Source: an uncultured Planctomycetaceae bacterium
GTDB taxonomy: Bacteria > Planctomycetota > Planctomycetia > Planctomycetales > Planctomycetaceae
Reading direction: 5' to 3'
Length of the DNA stretch: 23,503 nucleotides
Assembly (NCBI GenBank): GCA_903921605.1
Contig: CAIXQV010001017.1
Span: forward strand, 1-23,503
Below, one piece after another: positions 17,272-23,503 of the stretch. The position numbers and the translations under genes were made by a program. Numbering within the stretch: the stretch's first letter is position 1; each line of letters starts with the position of its first letter. The notes beneath the pieces were generated by a model. The model was not told the DNA's origin. It saw only the letters and a program-made list of their open reading frames with translations, and made no database searches.

Positions 17272-18292
17272 TCGTCAGTTCACTTTCGCGAGCAGGTGTT
17301 TCCTGAATCAGCCGTTCAATAACCTTGTCCGAGGTTATGCCTTCGCTCTGAGCCGTAAAGTTCGGCACGATACGATGACGCAGGACCGGACCAGCCAGCT
17401 TCTGTATATCGTCCGTTGAGACCGTCGTTCGCCCACTCAGCAACGCTCGTGTCTTCGCGCCAAGCAGGAGATTCTGGACAGCTCGCGGCCCCGCGCCCCA
17501 GCCCAGCCAGTCGTTGATCCACTGCGGCGTACCGGGTTCGCGAACACGAGTCTGGCGGACAATCGCCAGCGTGTAATTGATCACATGGTCTGAAACCGGG
17601 ACCTGACGAACCGTCGTCTGAATCTGCATGACCTGCTCACCGGTCAACACAGGCTGAACCTCAGGTCGAAAGTTGGACGTCGTTTGTCGAGCAATCTGTC
17701 GTTCTTCTTCGAAAGTTGGATACTTCACAAAGACCTTGAACATAAAGCGGTCCTGCTGCGCTTCTGGCAGGGTGTAGGTCCCTTCCTGTTCAATCGGGTT
17801 CTGTGTCGCCAACACAAAGAATGGTGAGCTGAGTTTGTGAATGGTCTGGCCGACTGTGACCTGTCGTTCCTGCATCGCTTCCAGCAAAGCTGCCTGAGTT
17901 TTGGGCGGCGTGCGATTGATTTCGTCCGCCAGCACGACATTGTGAAACAGCGGCCCGGGAATGAATCGAAATTCACGCTGCCCGGTACTGCGATTCTCCT
18001 GCAGAATGTCAGTGCCCGTTATGTCGGCCGGCATCAGGTCAGGCGTAAACTGGATTCTGGAAAACGTCATCGACAAACTGCGAGCCAGCGTACTGACCAT
18101 CAGAGTTTTCGCGAGCCCCGGCACTCCTTCCAGAAGAACATGGCCCTGGCTGAACAAACCGATCAGAAGCTGCTCGATAACTTCATCCTGACCCACGATC
18201 ACCTTGCGAATCTGCTCCTGGAGCTGACCATACGCTTTATGCAGAACATCAACCGCCTCTGCGGAGATGTCGTTCTGGTTCTGTTCCGACAT
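17237..18292 (-). CDS. MoxR-family AAA+ ATPase
   Basis: A 351-aa MoxR AAA+ ATPase, a chaperone-like protein that acts with VWA proteins. Walker A is GVPGLAKT (56-63) and Walker B is VVLADEIN, followed by [16 protein letters not shown]. Sensor 1 lies in [20 protein letters not shown], and sensor 2 is in [13 protein letters not shown], close to the usual GASPRA. Length is typical (about 330-350 aa). The ATG at 18292 is chosen because GGAG lies 8 nt upstream (18301-18304 on this strand); a codon at 18313 would add seven residues. It heads the moxR-DUF58-BatA set. A putative promoter with a dyad at its start site lies at 18467-18494. Confidence 0.93.
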   Translation of the reverse strand: MSEQNQNDISAEAVDVLHKAYGQLQEQIRKVIVGQDEVIEQLLIGLFSQGHVLLEGVPGLAKTLMVSTLARSLSMTFSRIQFTPDLMPADITGTDILQENRSTGQREFRFIPGPLFHNVVLADEINRTPPKTQAALLEAMQERQVTVGQTIHKLSSPFFVLATQNPIEQEGTYTLPEAQQDRFMFKVFVKYPTFEEERQIARQTTSNFRPEVQPVLTGEQVMQIQTTVRQVPVSDHVINYTLAIVRQTRVREPGTPQWINDWLGWGAGPRAVQNLLLGAKTRALLSGRTTVSTDDIQKLAGPVLRHRIVPNFTAQSEGITSDKVIERLIQETPARESELTSDPGLGKIFAA

Positions 18293-18681
18293 TTCAAATT
18301 CTCCGGCCTGCACTGAGGCCGTTCCATGGGGCCGTTACTGGGTGTGACCGGCGAATGCCGGCTGTAAGACTGCTACGACGTTTCCCGCCGAACAGCCTCT
18401 CGAAAAATCGATGATCAGCCCGAAAACCCATTCGAACGCCGAAATCACCGACCAATAGTCAGAGAGACTATAGCAGACGGCGTACCATTGAGAATTCAAC
18501 GGGCAATTTCTCCCGATAACCAGGGGCAGGCAAGATTCCATTTGGCGCCACCTTCAAGACCTCAAATCCGATCGCACTTTCAACACGGTAGGCAGCCAGC
18601 CTTGACTCTGCAGCCGGACGAAAGACACTCCAAGCCGTCCCATTGGTCCCCTCAAGCTGTTTCACGGAAAACCGGCCCAAT
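18293..18681. other. Divergent intergenic region, ~390 bases
   Basis: Between moxR (minus) and the secreted isomerase-like gene (plus). It contains a putative moxR promoter (18467-18494), a hairpin-forming dyad ATAGTC/GACTAT (18455-18471) and a small stem CCGGC-GAAT-GCCGG (18348-18361) in the moxR leader. An 81-codon open frame on the minus strand (18468-18713) has no ribosome binding site and no recognisable protein. A TTGACT at about 18603 lacks a convincing -10. Confidence 0.5.
18467..18494 (-). promoter_or_regulatory. Putative sigma-70-type promoter of the moxR set
   Basis: On the minus strand TTCTCA (18494-18489) and TATAGT (18472-18467) are 16 nt apart. A TG-N precedes the -10 (extended -10). 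Transcription would start near 18460, giving a leader of about 170 nt. The dyad at 18455-18471 covers the -10 and start site, as an operator would. Confidence 0.4.
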
Positions 18682-19641
18682 ATGAGTCTATCGAAGCATT
18701 TAAGTCGCCGCACTGTACTCGGATCGATCGCGGCCGCCAGCGGCTGTCTGTCGGTATCAGCCGGTCAAACGAGCATGCCAGATGGAGAAGGCTCTGCTGC
18801 GTCAACTCGCCGGCGAACTCAGTTTGGCGTTTCGACCTATTCGTTCTGGCAGTTTAATCGTGAAGAGTTTCGTGACATCAACACCTGCATCGACCATGCC
18901 GCCGAATGGGGCTTCGATGGAATTGAAATTCTCCATCGGCAGATGACCGACGAAAGCAATGCCACTTTGCAGAAGATCAAACAACGGGCATTTATCAACG
19001 GGCTCGATCTGTGCGGCTTCTCGACTCATCAGGGCTGGGTTTCGCCCGATCCGGAAGTTCGCAGAAAAAACACCGAGCACACGATTCATTGCATCGAACT
19101 GTCTTACGCACTCGGAATTCCCACGATGCGAGTCAACACCGGGCGATGGGGGACCAGCGGAAACTTCGATGAGTTGATGAAGAATCGCGGCATCGAACCG
19201 GTTCTTGAGGGCCACACAGAAGACGAAGGTTTCAAGTGGGTGATCGACGGACTCACAGAGTGCCTGCCTGCGGCTGAACGCTGCGGGGTGACTCTTGGCC
19301 TGGAAAACCATTGGGGACTTGGACGCACACCGGAAGGCGTCATGAAGATCGTCAAAGCCATCAACTCACCGTGGCTCAAGACGACACTGGATACCGGCAA
19401 CTTTCTGGAAGATCCGTACGATCGGCTGGAACTCATGGCCGACGACGCGGTGCTTGTTCAGGCCAAAACCTATTACGGCGGCGGATTGTGGTATTCGCTG
19501 GAACTTGATTACCCGCGAATCGCCGCTTTGCTGCGGAAGCACAAATTCGGTGGGTATGTCTCTCTGGAGTTCGAGGGGAAGGAAGACCCCAAAGTGGCTA
19601 TTCCGAAGAGCCTTGAAATGCTGCGATCCGCCTTTGCGTGA
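18682..19641 (+). CDS. Tat-type secreted TIM-barrel isomerase-like protein
   Basis: A 319-aa protein of the xylose-isomerase-like TIM-barrel family. Its N-terminus is a twin-arginine signal: SRRTVLG at 8-14 followed by SIAAASGCLSVSAG. ASGC at 19-22 is also a lipobox, so it may be a Tat lipoprotein. The barrel begins at about residue 46 (TQFGVSTYSFW). Visible metal-type residues are Glu208 (LGLENHW), Asp237 (TLDTGNF) and Glu296 (VSLEFEGK). The two histidines expected after the Asp (D-x-x-H) and on the next strand (HVH/HVQ) are missing: the positions read DTGN and VLVQAK. Activity may therefore differ from classical epimerases. It stands alone on the plus strand; a long hairpin follows. The ATG at 18682 is preferred because it puts the Tat motif at the N-terminus. 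Confidence 0.85.
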   Translation: MSLSKHLSRRTVLGSIAAASGCLSVSAGQTSMPDGEGSAASTRRRTQFGVSTYSFWQFNREEFRDINTCIDHAAEWGFDGIEILHRQMTDESNATLQKIKQRAFINGLDLCGFSTHQGWVSPDPEVRRKNTEHTIHCIELSYALGIPTMRVNTGRWGTSGNFDELMKNRGIEPVLEGHTEDEGFKWVIDGLTECLPAAERCGVTLGLENHWGLGRTPEGVMKIVKAINSPWLKTTLDTGNFLEDPYDRLELMADDAVLVQAKTYYGGGLWYSLELDYPRIAALLRKHKFGGYVSLEFEGKEDPKVAIPKSLEMLRSAFA

Positions 19642-19692
19642 TGGAGGCCTGATGAGCTTCGTTGACACCAATGACAGGCAGATGAATACGCA

Positions 19693-19749
19693 TTGAGCCT
19701 GAGACACTGCCGACTTGAAGTACAAGATCGGCTAGCGCCTCAGGCTCAA
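19693..19749. terminator. Nested hairpin between convergent genes
   Basis: TTGAGCCTGAG (19693-19703) is the exact reverse complement of CTCAGGCTCAA (19739-19749). Inside, GCCGACTTG (19709-19717) pairs with CAAG-A-TCGGC (19723-19732) around a 5-nt loop with one bulged A. The structure lies in the gap between the convergent isomerase-like and proS genes and probably ends both transcripts; there is no long T-run. Confidence 0.6.
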
Positions 19750-19774
19750 GTTGAACGGGGTTCGGTCGCTCGCC

Positions 19775-21502
19775 TTAAAGCATTTGCTTCTCGGCAATCA
19801 GATCTTTCACAAAGCCGACAGTCTCGGCCAGTGCAACCTTCTTCGGATCTGCTTCAGTTCGCCATTTGACTTCGGCGATGCCTTCGGCCAGACCTTTGCC
19901 TCCAATGGTGATGCGGAGTGGAATCCCGATCAAATCCGCATCCTTGAACTTGAAGCCCGGGCGCTGATCACGATCGTCCATCAGCACATCGACTCCGGCC
20001 GCTGTCAGTTCATCGTAGATACGATTTGTCACCTTCATAACTTCCGCATCGCTGACATTCAGTGGAATAATCTGCACTGTGTAGGGAGCGACGTTAATCG
20101 GCCAGATGATACCGTTTTCGTCGTGACAGGTTTCAACGATTGAAGCCACAACGCGAGTCACCCCGATGCCGTAGCAGCCCATGATGATCGGGTGAGACAC
20201 TTCCTTGTCATCCACGAACCTTGCATCCATTGACACGCTGTACTTGGTCCCCAGCTTGAAGACGTGGCCGACTTCGATCCCATGAACCATGCTCAGTGTT
20301 CCTGCACACTTCGGACATGGATCACCAGATTCGGCGTTTCTCAGGTCAAACGTCTCGGCCAGGTCAAAGTGCGTTCCTGGAATCACTCCCGTCAGGTGCG
20401 CGTCCTTGGAATTCGCACCGATGATCGCCGACGTAATCAACGCGACATCGTGATCCACGAAGTACGAGCATTGAATGCCAATTGGTCCTGCAAAACCGAC
20501 CGGTGCGCCAGTGACCTTCAGGATCGTAGCTTCATCGGCGAGTTCAACAGAAGCAGCCTTTGTGGCTCGACGAATCTTGCCTTCATTGGCGGTATGATCA
20601 CCTCGCAGCAGAACCGCTACCGGCTTGCCATCTGCGACGTAGATCAACGTCTTGATGAACGAAGTCGCATCTGACTTCAGCATCTTGCTGACCTGGTCGA
20701 TACTGCCGGCGTTAGGTGTGTCCACTTTAACTGGTGCGGCCGAACCTTCGACTTTCGCGGGAAGCTTTGACTTGCGGCCGGTTTCGGCTCGCTCTTGGTT
20801 GGCCGCATAGCTGCAGTCAGGACAATGAATCACGAAGTCTTCGCCGTTGCTGGCTGGAACCATGAATTCGTGAGACGCATCGCCGCCGATCGGACCGCTT
20901 TCTGCTTCGACGGGCAGATACTTCAGACCACAGCGTTCGAAGATCTTGCAGTAGGCGGCGTACATTGCATCATAAGCGACGTTGAGCTGTTCGAGCGAAG
21001 AACCAAAACTATAGGCGTCCTTCATCAGGAATTCGCTGGTTCGCAGAACGCCGAAACGAGGACGCTCTTCGTTGCGGAACTTGGTCTGAATCTGGTACAG
21101 CGTAATCGGAAGCTGGCGATAGCTGCCGATGTGTTTGGCCATCAGGTCGGTGATGACTTCTTCATGAGTAGGGCCGAGTGCGAAGTGCAGCTTTCGGTCA
21201 CCACGTTTGGCTTCGAAATTGAACAGCACGTTGCCGAAGGCTTCTCGACGTCCTGTGCGTTCAAAGATCTCAATCGGCTGCAGCGCTGGCATGAAGAGTT
21301 CAATCGCGCCGGCTTTGTCCATTTCCTGACGGACAATTTCGGACACCTTGCGGACCGAGCGGTATCCCAGAGGAAGATACGTGTACGATCCCGCCATCAA
21401 CTGGCGAATCAGCCCGGCTCGCAGCATCAACTGATGGCTGGGCACTTCGGCTTCGGCAGGAACTTCTTTCATCGTCGGGATAAACGTTTGTGACCAGCGC
21501 AT
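19775..21502 (-). CDS. proS: Prolyl-tRNA synthetase
   Basis: A 575-aa class II prolyl-tRNA synthetase, charging tRNA-Pro in the cytoplasm. Length matches the bacterial type (E. coli about 572 aa). Motif 1 lies around [20 protein letters not shown] (45-64). ALGPTHEEV is at 108-116. Motif 2 is [20 protein letters not shown] (142-161). The editing (INS) domain occupies about 225-400, with CPDCSY (226-231) at its start. CPKCAG and [11 protein letters not shown] precede motif 3, GCYGIGVTR at about 446-454. The C-terminal anticodon-binding domain includes [20 protein letters not shown]. The ATG at 21502 has AAGG 7 nt upstream. It shares an upstream region with the divergent sigma-factor gene. Confidence 0.96.
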   Translation of the reverse strand: MRWSQTFIPTMKEVPAEAEVPSHQLMLRAGLIRQLMAGSYTYLPLGYRSVRKVSEIVRQEMDKAGAIELFMPALQPIEIFERTGRREAFGNVLFNFEAKRGDRKLHFALGPTHEEVITDLMAKHIGSYRQLPITLYQIQTKFRNEERPRFGVLRTSEFLMKDAYSFGSSLEQLNVAYDAMYAAYCKIFERCGLKYLPVEAESGPIGGDASHEFMVPASNGEDFVIHCPDCSYAANQERAETGRKSKLPAKVEGSAAPVKVDTPNAGSIDQVSKMLKSDATSFIKTLIYVADGKPVAVLLRGDHTANEGKIRRATKAASVELADEATILKVTGAPVGFAGPIGIQCSYFVDHDVALITSAIIGANSKDAHLTGVIPGTHFDLAETFDLRNAESGDPCPKCAGTLSMVHGIEVGHVFKLGTKYSVSMDARFVDDKEVSHPIIMGCYGIGVTRVVASIVETCHDENGIIWPINVAPYTVQIIPLNVSDAEVMKVTNRIYDELTAAGVDVLMDDRDQRPGFKFKDADLIGIPLRITIGGKGLAEGIAEVKWRTEADPKKVALAETVGFVKDLIAEKQML

Positions 21503-21551
21503 CGGGGAACCTTGAGCAGATAAAAGACGTTAAGGAGCAATAATCGGCCGG

Positions 21552-21579
21552 ATTCTAGCAAAGTCCGCCAAACGGCAAA
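21552..21579 (-). promoter_or_regulatory. Putative sigma-70-type promoter of proS
   Basis: On the minus strand TTTGCC (21579-21574) and TAGAAT (21557-21552) are 16 nt apart. The start would be about 45 nt before the proS ATG. The -10 matches TATAAT at five of six positions; the -35 is weaker. Confidence 0.35.
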
Positions 21580-21587
21580 CATCGTTT

Positions 21588-21638
21588 CGAATTCTCCTGA
21601 CATAGACAGAAAATCTGACTCGCACCTGTCAGAATTCG
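21588..21638. promoter_or_regulatory. Inverted repeat in the proS/sigma-factor divergent region
   Basis: CGAATTC-TCC-TGACA (21588-21602) pairs with TGTCA-GAATTCG (21627-21638): 12 base pairs with a 3-nt bulge in the left arm. The 24-nt loop holds a smaller CAGA/TCTG stem (21607-21610, 21614-21617). It ends 34 nt before the sigma-factor start and lies upstream of the proposed proS -35. It may be an operator or a leader structure. Confidence 0.5.
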
Positions 21639-21660
21639 CCTCGGCCTGTGTTCTTGGGCT

Positions 21661-21665
21661 GGAGG
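21661..21665 (+). promoter_or_regulatory. Strong ribosome binding site that fixes a GTG start
   Basis: GGAGG sits 7 nt before the GTG at 21673, the ideal distance, and identifies that GTG as the sigma-factor start. Confidence 0.85.
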
Positions 21666-21672
21666 AGAGAAG

Positions 21673-22281
21673 GTGGACGAGATTCCGGAAACACGTGACA
21701 GCCTGCTAATTCGAGTCGCCGACGCGCGCGATCAGGCGGCGTGGGAGCAGTTTGCTCGGATTTATCGTCCGGTTGCTTATAACGTCGCTCGGATGCGAGG
21801 ACTGCAGGATGCGGACGCTCAGGATGTCGCTCAGCAGGTTCTGGTTTCCGTCTCGAAAGCATTGCCGAACTGGGAACGGCGAAACGAGTCGACTCGATTT
21901 CGTCACTGGCTGTGTCGCCTGGCTCGCAATGCAACCATCAACATGCTGACTCGACAACCGAAAGATCGGGCCGCTGGGGGAGACGTAAATCTGGTCGACA
22001 TTGCCGAACGTCCTGTTGACAGTGATCTGGACTTACAGCTTGTCCGCGAATACCGGCGACAATTGTTTCGCCAGGCCGCCGAACAAGTACGTACCCGAGC
22101 TGACACAATCACCTGGCAGGCCTTTGCCATGACAATGATCGACGGACTGTCCATCACAGAAACAGCAGAACGGCTGCAACGAACTGAGGCCGTGGTCTAT
22201 GCCGCACGCAGTCGCATCATGAGACGATTGAAAGACGCCGCTAAAGCACTGGAGGATGAACCCGATGAACACTCATCCTGA
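21673..22281 (+). CDS. ECF RNA polymerase sigma factor
   Basis: A 202-aa extracytoplasmic-function sigma-70 protein that would direct RNA polymerase to a dedicated promoter set. Region 2 covers about residues 22-95, with the DADAQDVAQQVLVSVSKAL core-binding helix (46-64) and the -10-reading FRHWLCRLARNATINML. Region 4 covers about 135-192, with GLSITETAERLQRTEAVVYA as the helix-turn-helix. There is no region 3, as usual for ECF factors. The start is a GTG with a perfect GGAGG site. Its last 17 nt overlap the start of a zinc-finger/kinase gene. Planctomycete ECF groups linked to Ser/Thr kinases (called ECF-STK) are known from comparative genomics, and this pair fits that pattern. Target promoters are unknown. 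Confidence 0.93.
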   Translation: MDEIPETRDSLLIRVADARDQAAWEQFARIYRPVAYNVARMRGLQDADAQDVAQQVLVSVSKALPNWERRNESTRFRHWLCRLARNATINMLTRQPKDRAAGGDVNLVDIAERPVDSDLDLQLVREYRRQLFRQAAEQVRTRADTITWQAFAMTMIDGLSITETAERLQRTEAVVYAARSRIMRRLKDAAKALEDEPDEHSS

Positions 22282-23503
22282 AATCTGCAGTCCCACGCAG
22301 ATCGAGAGCTATCTGGAAGACCAGCTCGATCCGGAGCAGGAATCAATACTACTGCGGCATCTGGCAACGTGTGAGACTTGTCGGCAACAACTGCAGCTCG
22401 CGGCTGCGGAGCCATCGGCATGGAGCGACGCCGAAGAATTCCTCCGTGATCAGCCTTGTGACGTAGTGTCGTTTGGCTCTTCAGCAGATAGTTTGCACGA
22501 CGAACGCGAAGTCGGGAACAATCGCAAAGCTTCGGCCTCGGCGGAAGTTGCTCAGGTGCTGTCGATGCTGAACCCCACAGATGACCCTGCGATGCTGGGA
22601 CGCATTGGAGGCTATGAAGTTTCTGGCGTCGTCGGATCTGGTGGCATGGGGATTGTGCTCAAAGCGTTCGATCGGCCACTTGATCGCACGGTTGCCATAA
22701 AAGTTCTGGCACCGAGACTGGCATCCAGCGGTGCCGCGCGACGACGATTCGCTCGTGAAGCCAAAGCGGCAGCGACTGTGCTGCATCCGAACGTGATCGT
22801 CATTCACGGAGTCTCCAACGACGGCGCGTTGCCGTTTCTCGTCATGCCGTATCTGCGAGGCGAATCGTTACAAAGACGGCTCGATCGACAAGGTCCGCTG
22901 CCGGCGGAGGAGATCGTCCGGATTGCTCAGCAAGTGGCCTCGGGACTCGCGGCGGCTCATGGACAGGGCTTGGTGCATCGCGATATCAAGCCCGCGAACA
23001 TTCTTCTGGAAGATGGCGTCGAGCGAGTCACTCTGACGGACTTCGGGCTGGCTCGCGCTGTTGATGATGCCAGCATGACTCGCAGCGGAATCATCGCCGG
23101 AACGCCACAATACATGTCCCCTGAGCAAGCTCGCGGCGACAACGTGGACGCTCGCAGCGATCTTTTCAGTCTCGGCAGCGTGATGTACGCGATGTGTACC
23201 GGCCGACCGCCGTTTCGAGCGGAATCCAGCTACGGCATTCTGCGCCGGATTACGGATACGGAGCCTCGACCGATCCGCGAAGTGAACGCAAATATTCCTG
23301 AATGGCTGGATCTCATCATCCAGAGGTTATTGGCCAAGCCTCTGAATGATCGAATCCAGACGGCGGAACACATCGCCAATTTGCTTCAGAAATGTCTCGC
23401 TCATCTTCAGCAGCCGACAATCATGGAGTTGCCGGAAGAATGCCGTGTGCCTGTGCGTCGCCGAACGTATTGGCCAACATCTTCTGGACCGGTTCGCGCA
23501 TTG
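22265..23503 (+). CDS. Ser/Thr protein kinase with N-terminal zinc-finger motif (cut by the right edge)
   Basis: The ATG at 22265 opens a frame of 413 codons that runs off the window. Residues 8-48 look like an anti-sigma zinc-finger domain: H32-x3-C36-x2-C39 preceded by IESYLEDQLDP. After a linker (about 50-112) comes a Hanks-type kinase (about 114-380): glycine loop GSGGMG (124-129), VAIK with Lys146, HRDIKPAN (238-245, catalytic Asp240), DFG (259-261) and GTPQYMSPEQ (279-288). All catalytic residues are present, so it should be active. A membrane helix and sensor region may follow beyond the window. The gene overlaps the sigma gene by 17 nt (translational coupling). The zinc motif suggests that it binds the sigma factor directly and controls it; this is an inference. 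Confidence 0.93.
   Translation, partial: MNTHPEICSPTQIESYLEDQLDPEQESILLRHLATCETCRQQLQLAAAEPSAWSDAEEFLRDQPCDVVSFGSSADSLHDEREVGNNRKASASAEVAQVLSMLNPTDDPAMLGRIGGYEVSGVVGSGGMGIVLKAFDRPLDRTVAIKVLAPRLASSGAARRRFAREAKAAATVLHPNVIVIHGVSNDGALPFLVMPYLRGESLQRRLDRQGPLPAEEIVRIAQQVASGLAAAHGQGLVHRDIKPANILLEDGVERVTLTDFGLARAVDDASMTRSGIIAGTPQYMSPEQARGDNVDARSDLFSLGSVMYAMCTGRPPFRAESSYGILRRITDTEPRPIREVNANIPEWLDLIIQRLLAKPLNDRIQTAEHIANLLQKCLAHLQQPTIMELPEECRVPVRRRTYWPTSSGPVRAL

Noticed and set aside
18468..18713. 81-codon minus-strand frame between moxR and the secreted isomerase-like gene
   Set aside because: It begins inside the plus-strand gene, has no ribosome binding site, covers a probable promoter and looks like no known protein.
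20795..21493. 232-codon plus-strand frame opposite proS
   Set aside because: It is antisense to a certain proS reading frame; long antisense frames arise from codon bias.

Overview
The window looks like chromosomal DNA of a planctomycete (Planctomycetota, probably the order Planctomycetales). The evidence is a type IV-pilin-like DUF1559 protein with a C-terminal H-X9-DG motif, a Tat-exported DUF1501 protein, an ECF sigma factor overlapping a Ser/Thr kinase gene, secreted TIM-barrel sugar isomerases, and a large TPR protein coupled to a TolQ/ExbB-type protein. The genus cannot be named from the sequence. I see no rRNA, tRNA, CRISPR array, insertion sequence or phage gene.

Layout. (i) 1-726, minus strand: a secreted YceI-family protein, then the first 46 codons of a membrane protein that runs off the left edge. 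(ii) 975-3232, plus strand: a near-consensus sigma-54 promoter, the DUF1559 pilin-like protein and a secreted alpha/alpha-toroid (prenyltransferase/squalene-oxidase repeat) protein. (iii) 3255-8351, minus strand: a compact three-gene set read as a ~1055-aa TPR protein, a TolQ/ExbB-type protein with its own signal peptide (ATGA overlap) and a membrane GT2 glycosyltransferase. (iv) 8931-10313, plus strand: the DUF1501 protein, followed by a 14-bp palindrome and a large BIME-like inverted repeat. (v) 10432-18292, minus strand, in transcription order from the right: MoxR ATPase, DUF58 protein, BatA/VWA membrane protein, cytoplasmic sugar-phosphate isomerase-like protein, PabB, and a NagD-like HAD phosphatase. 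(vi) 18682-19641, plus strand: a Tat-type secreted isomerase-like protein. (vii) 19775-21502, minus strand: prolyl-tRNA synthetase. (viii) 21673-23503, plus strand: an ECF sigma factor overlapping a zinc-finger-fronted Ser/Thr kinase cut by the right edge.

How the parts may work together. MoxR, DUF58 and BatA/VWA form the familiar ATPase plus von Willebrand-A module, with an extracytoplasmic CARDB-like plus GATase-like section on the BatA protein. TPR and TolQ/ExbB would make an envelope-spanning assembly, but no ExbD/TolR gene is present in the window. The ECF/kinase pair is a signalling module, with the kinase carrying an anti-sigma-like HxxxCxxC zinc motif at its N-terminus. The signals I would check first are the sigma-54 site in front of the pilin-like gene, the ECF/zinc-finger-kinase unit with the dyad in its upstream region, the BIME-like repeat, and the TPR-ExbB-GT2 set without ExbD. 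All names are by recognition of motifs and protein architecture; no database search was run.
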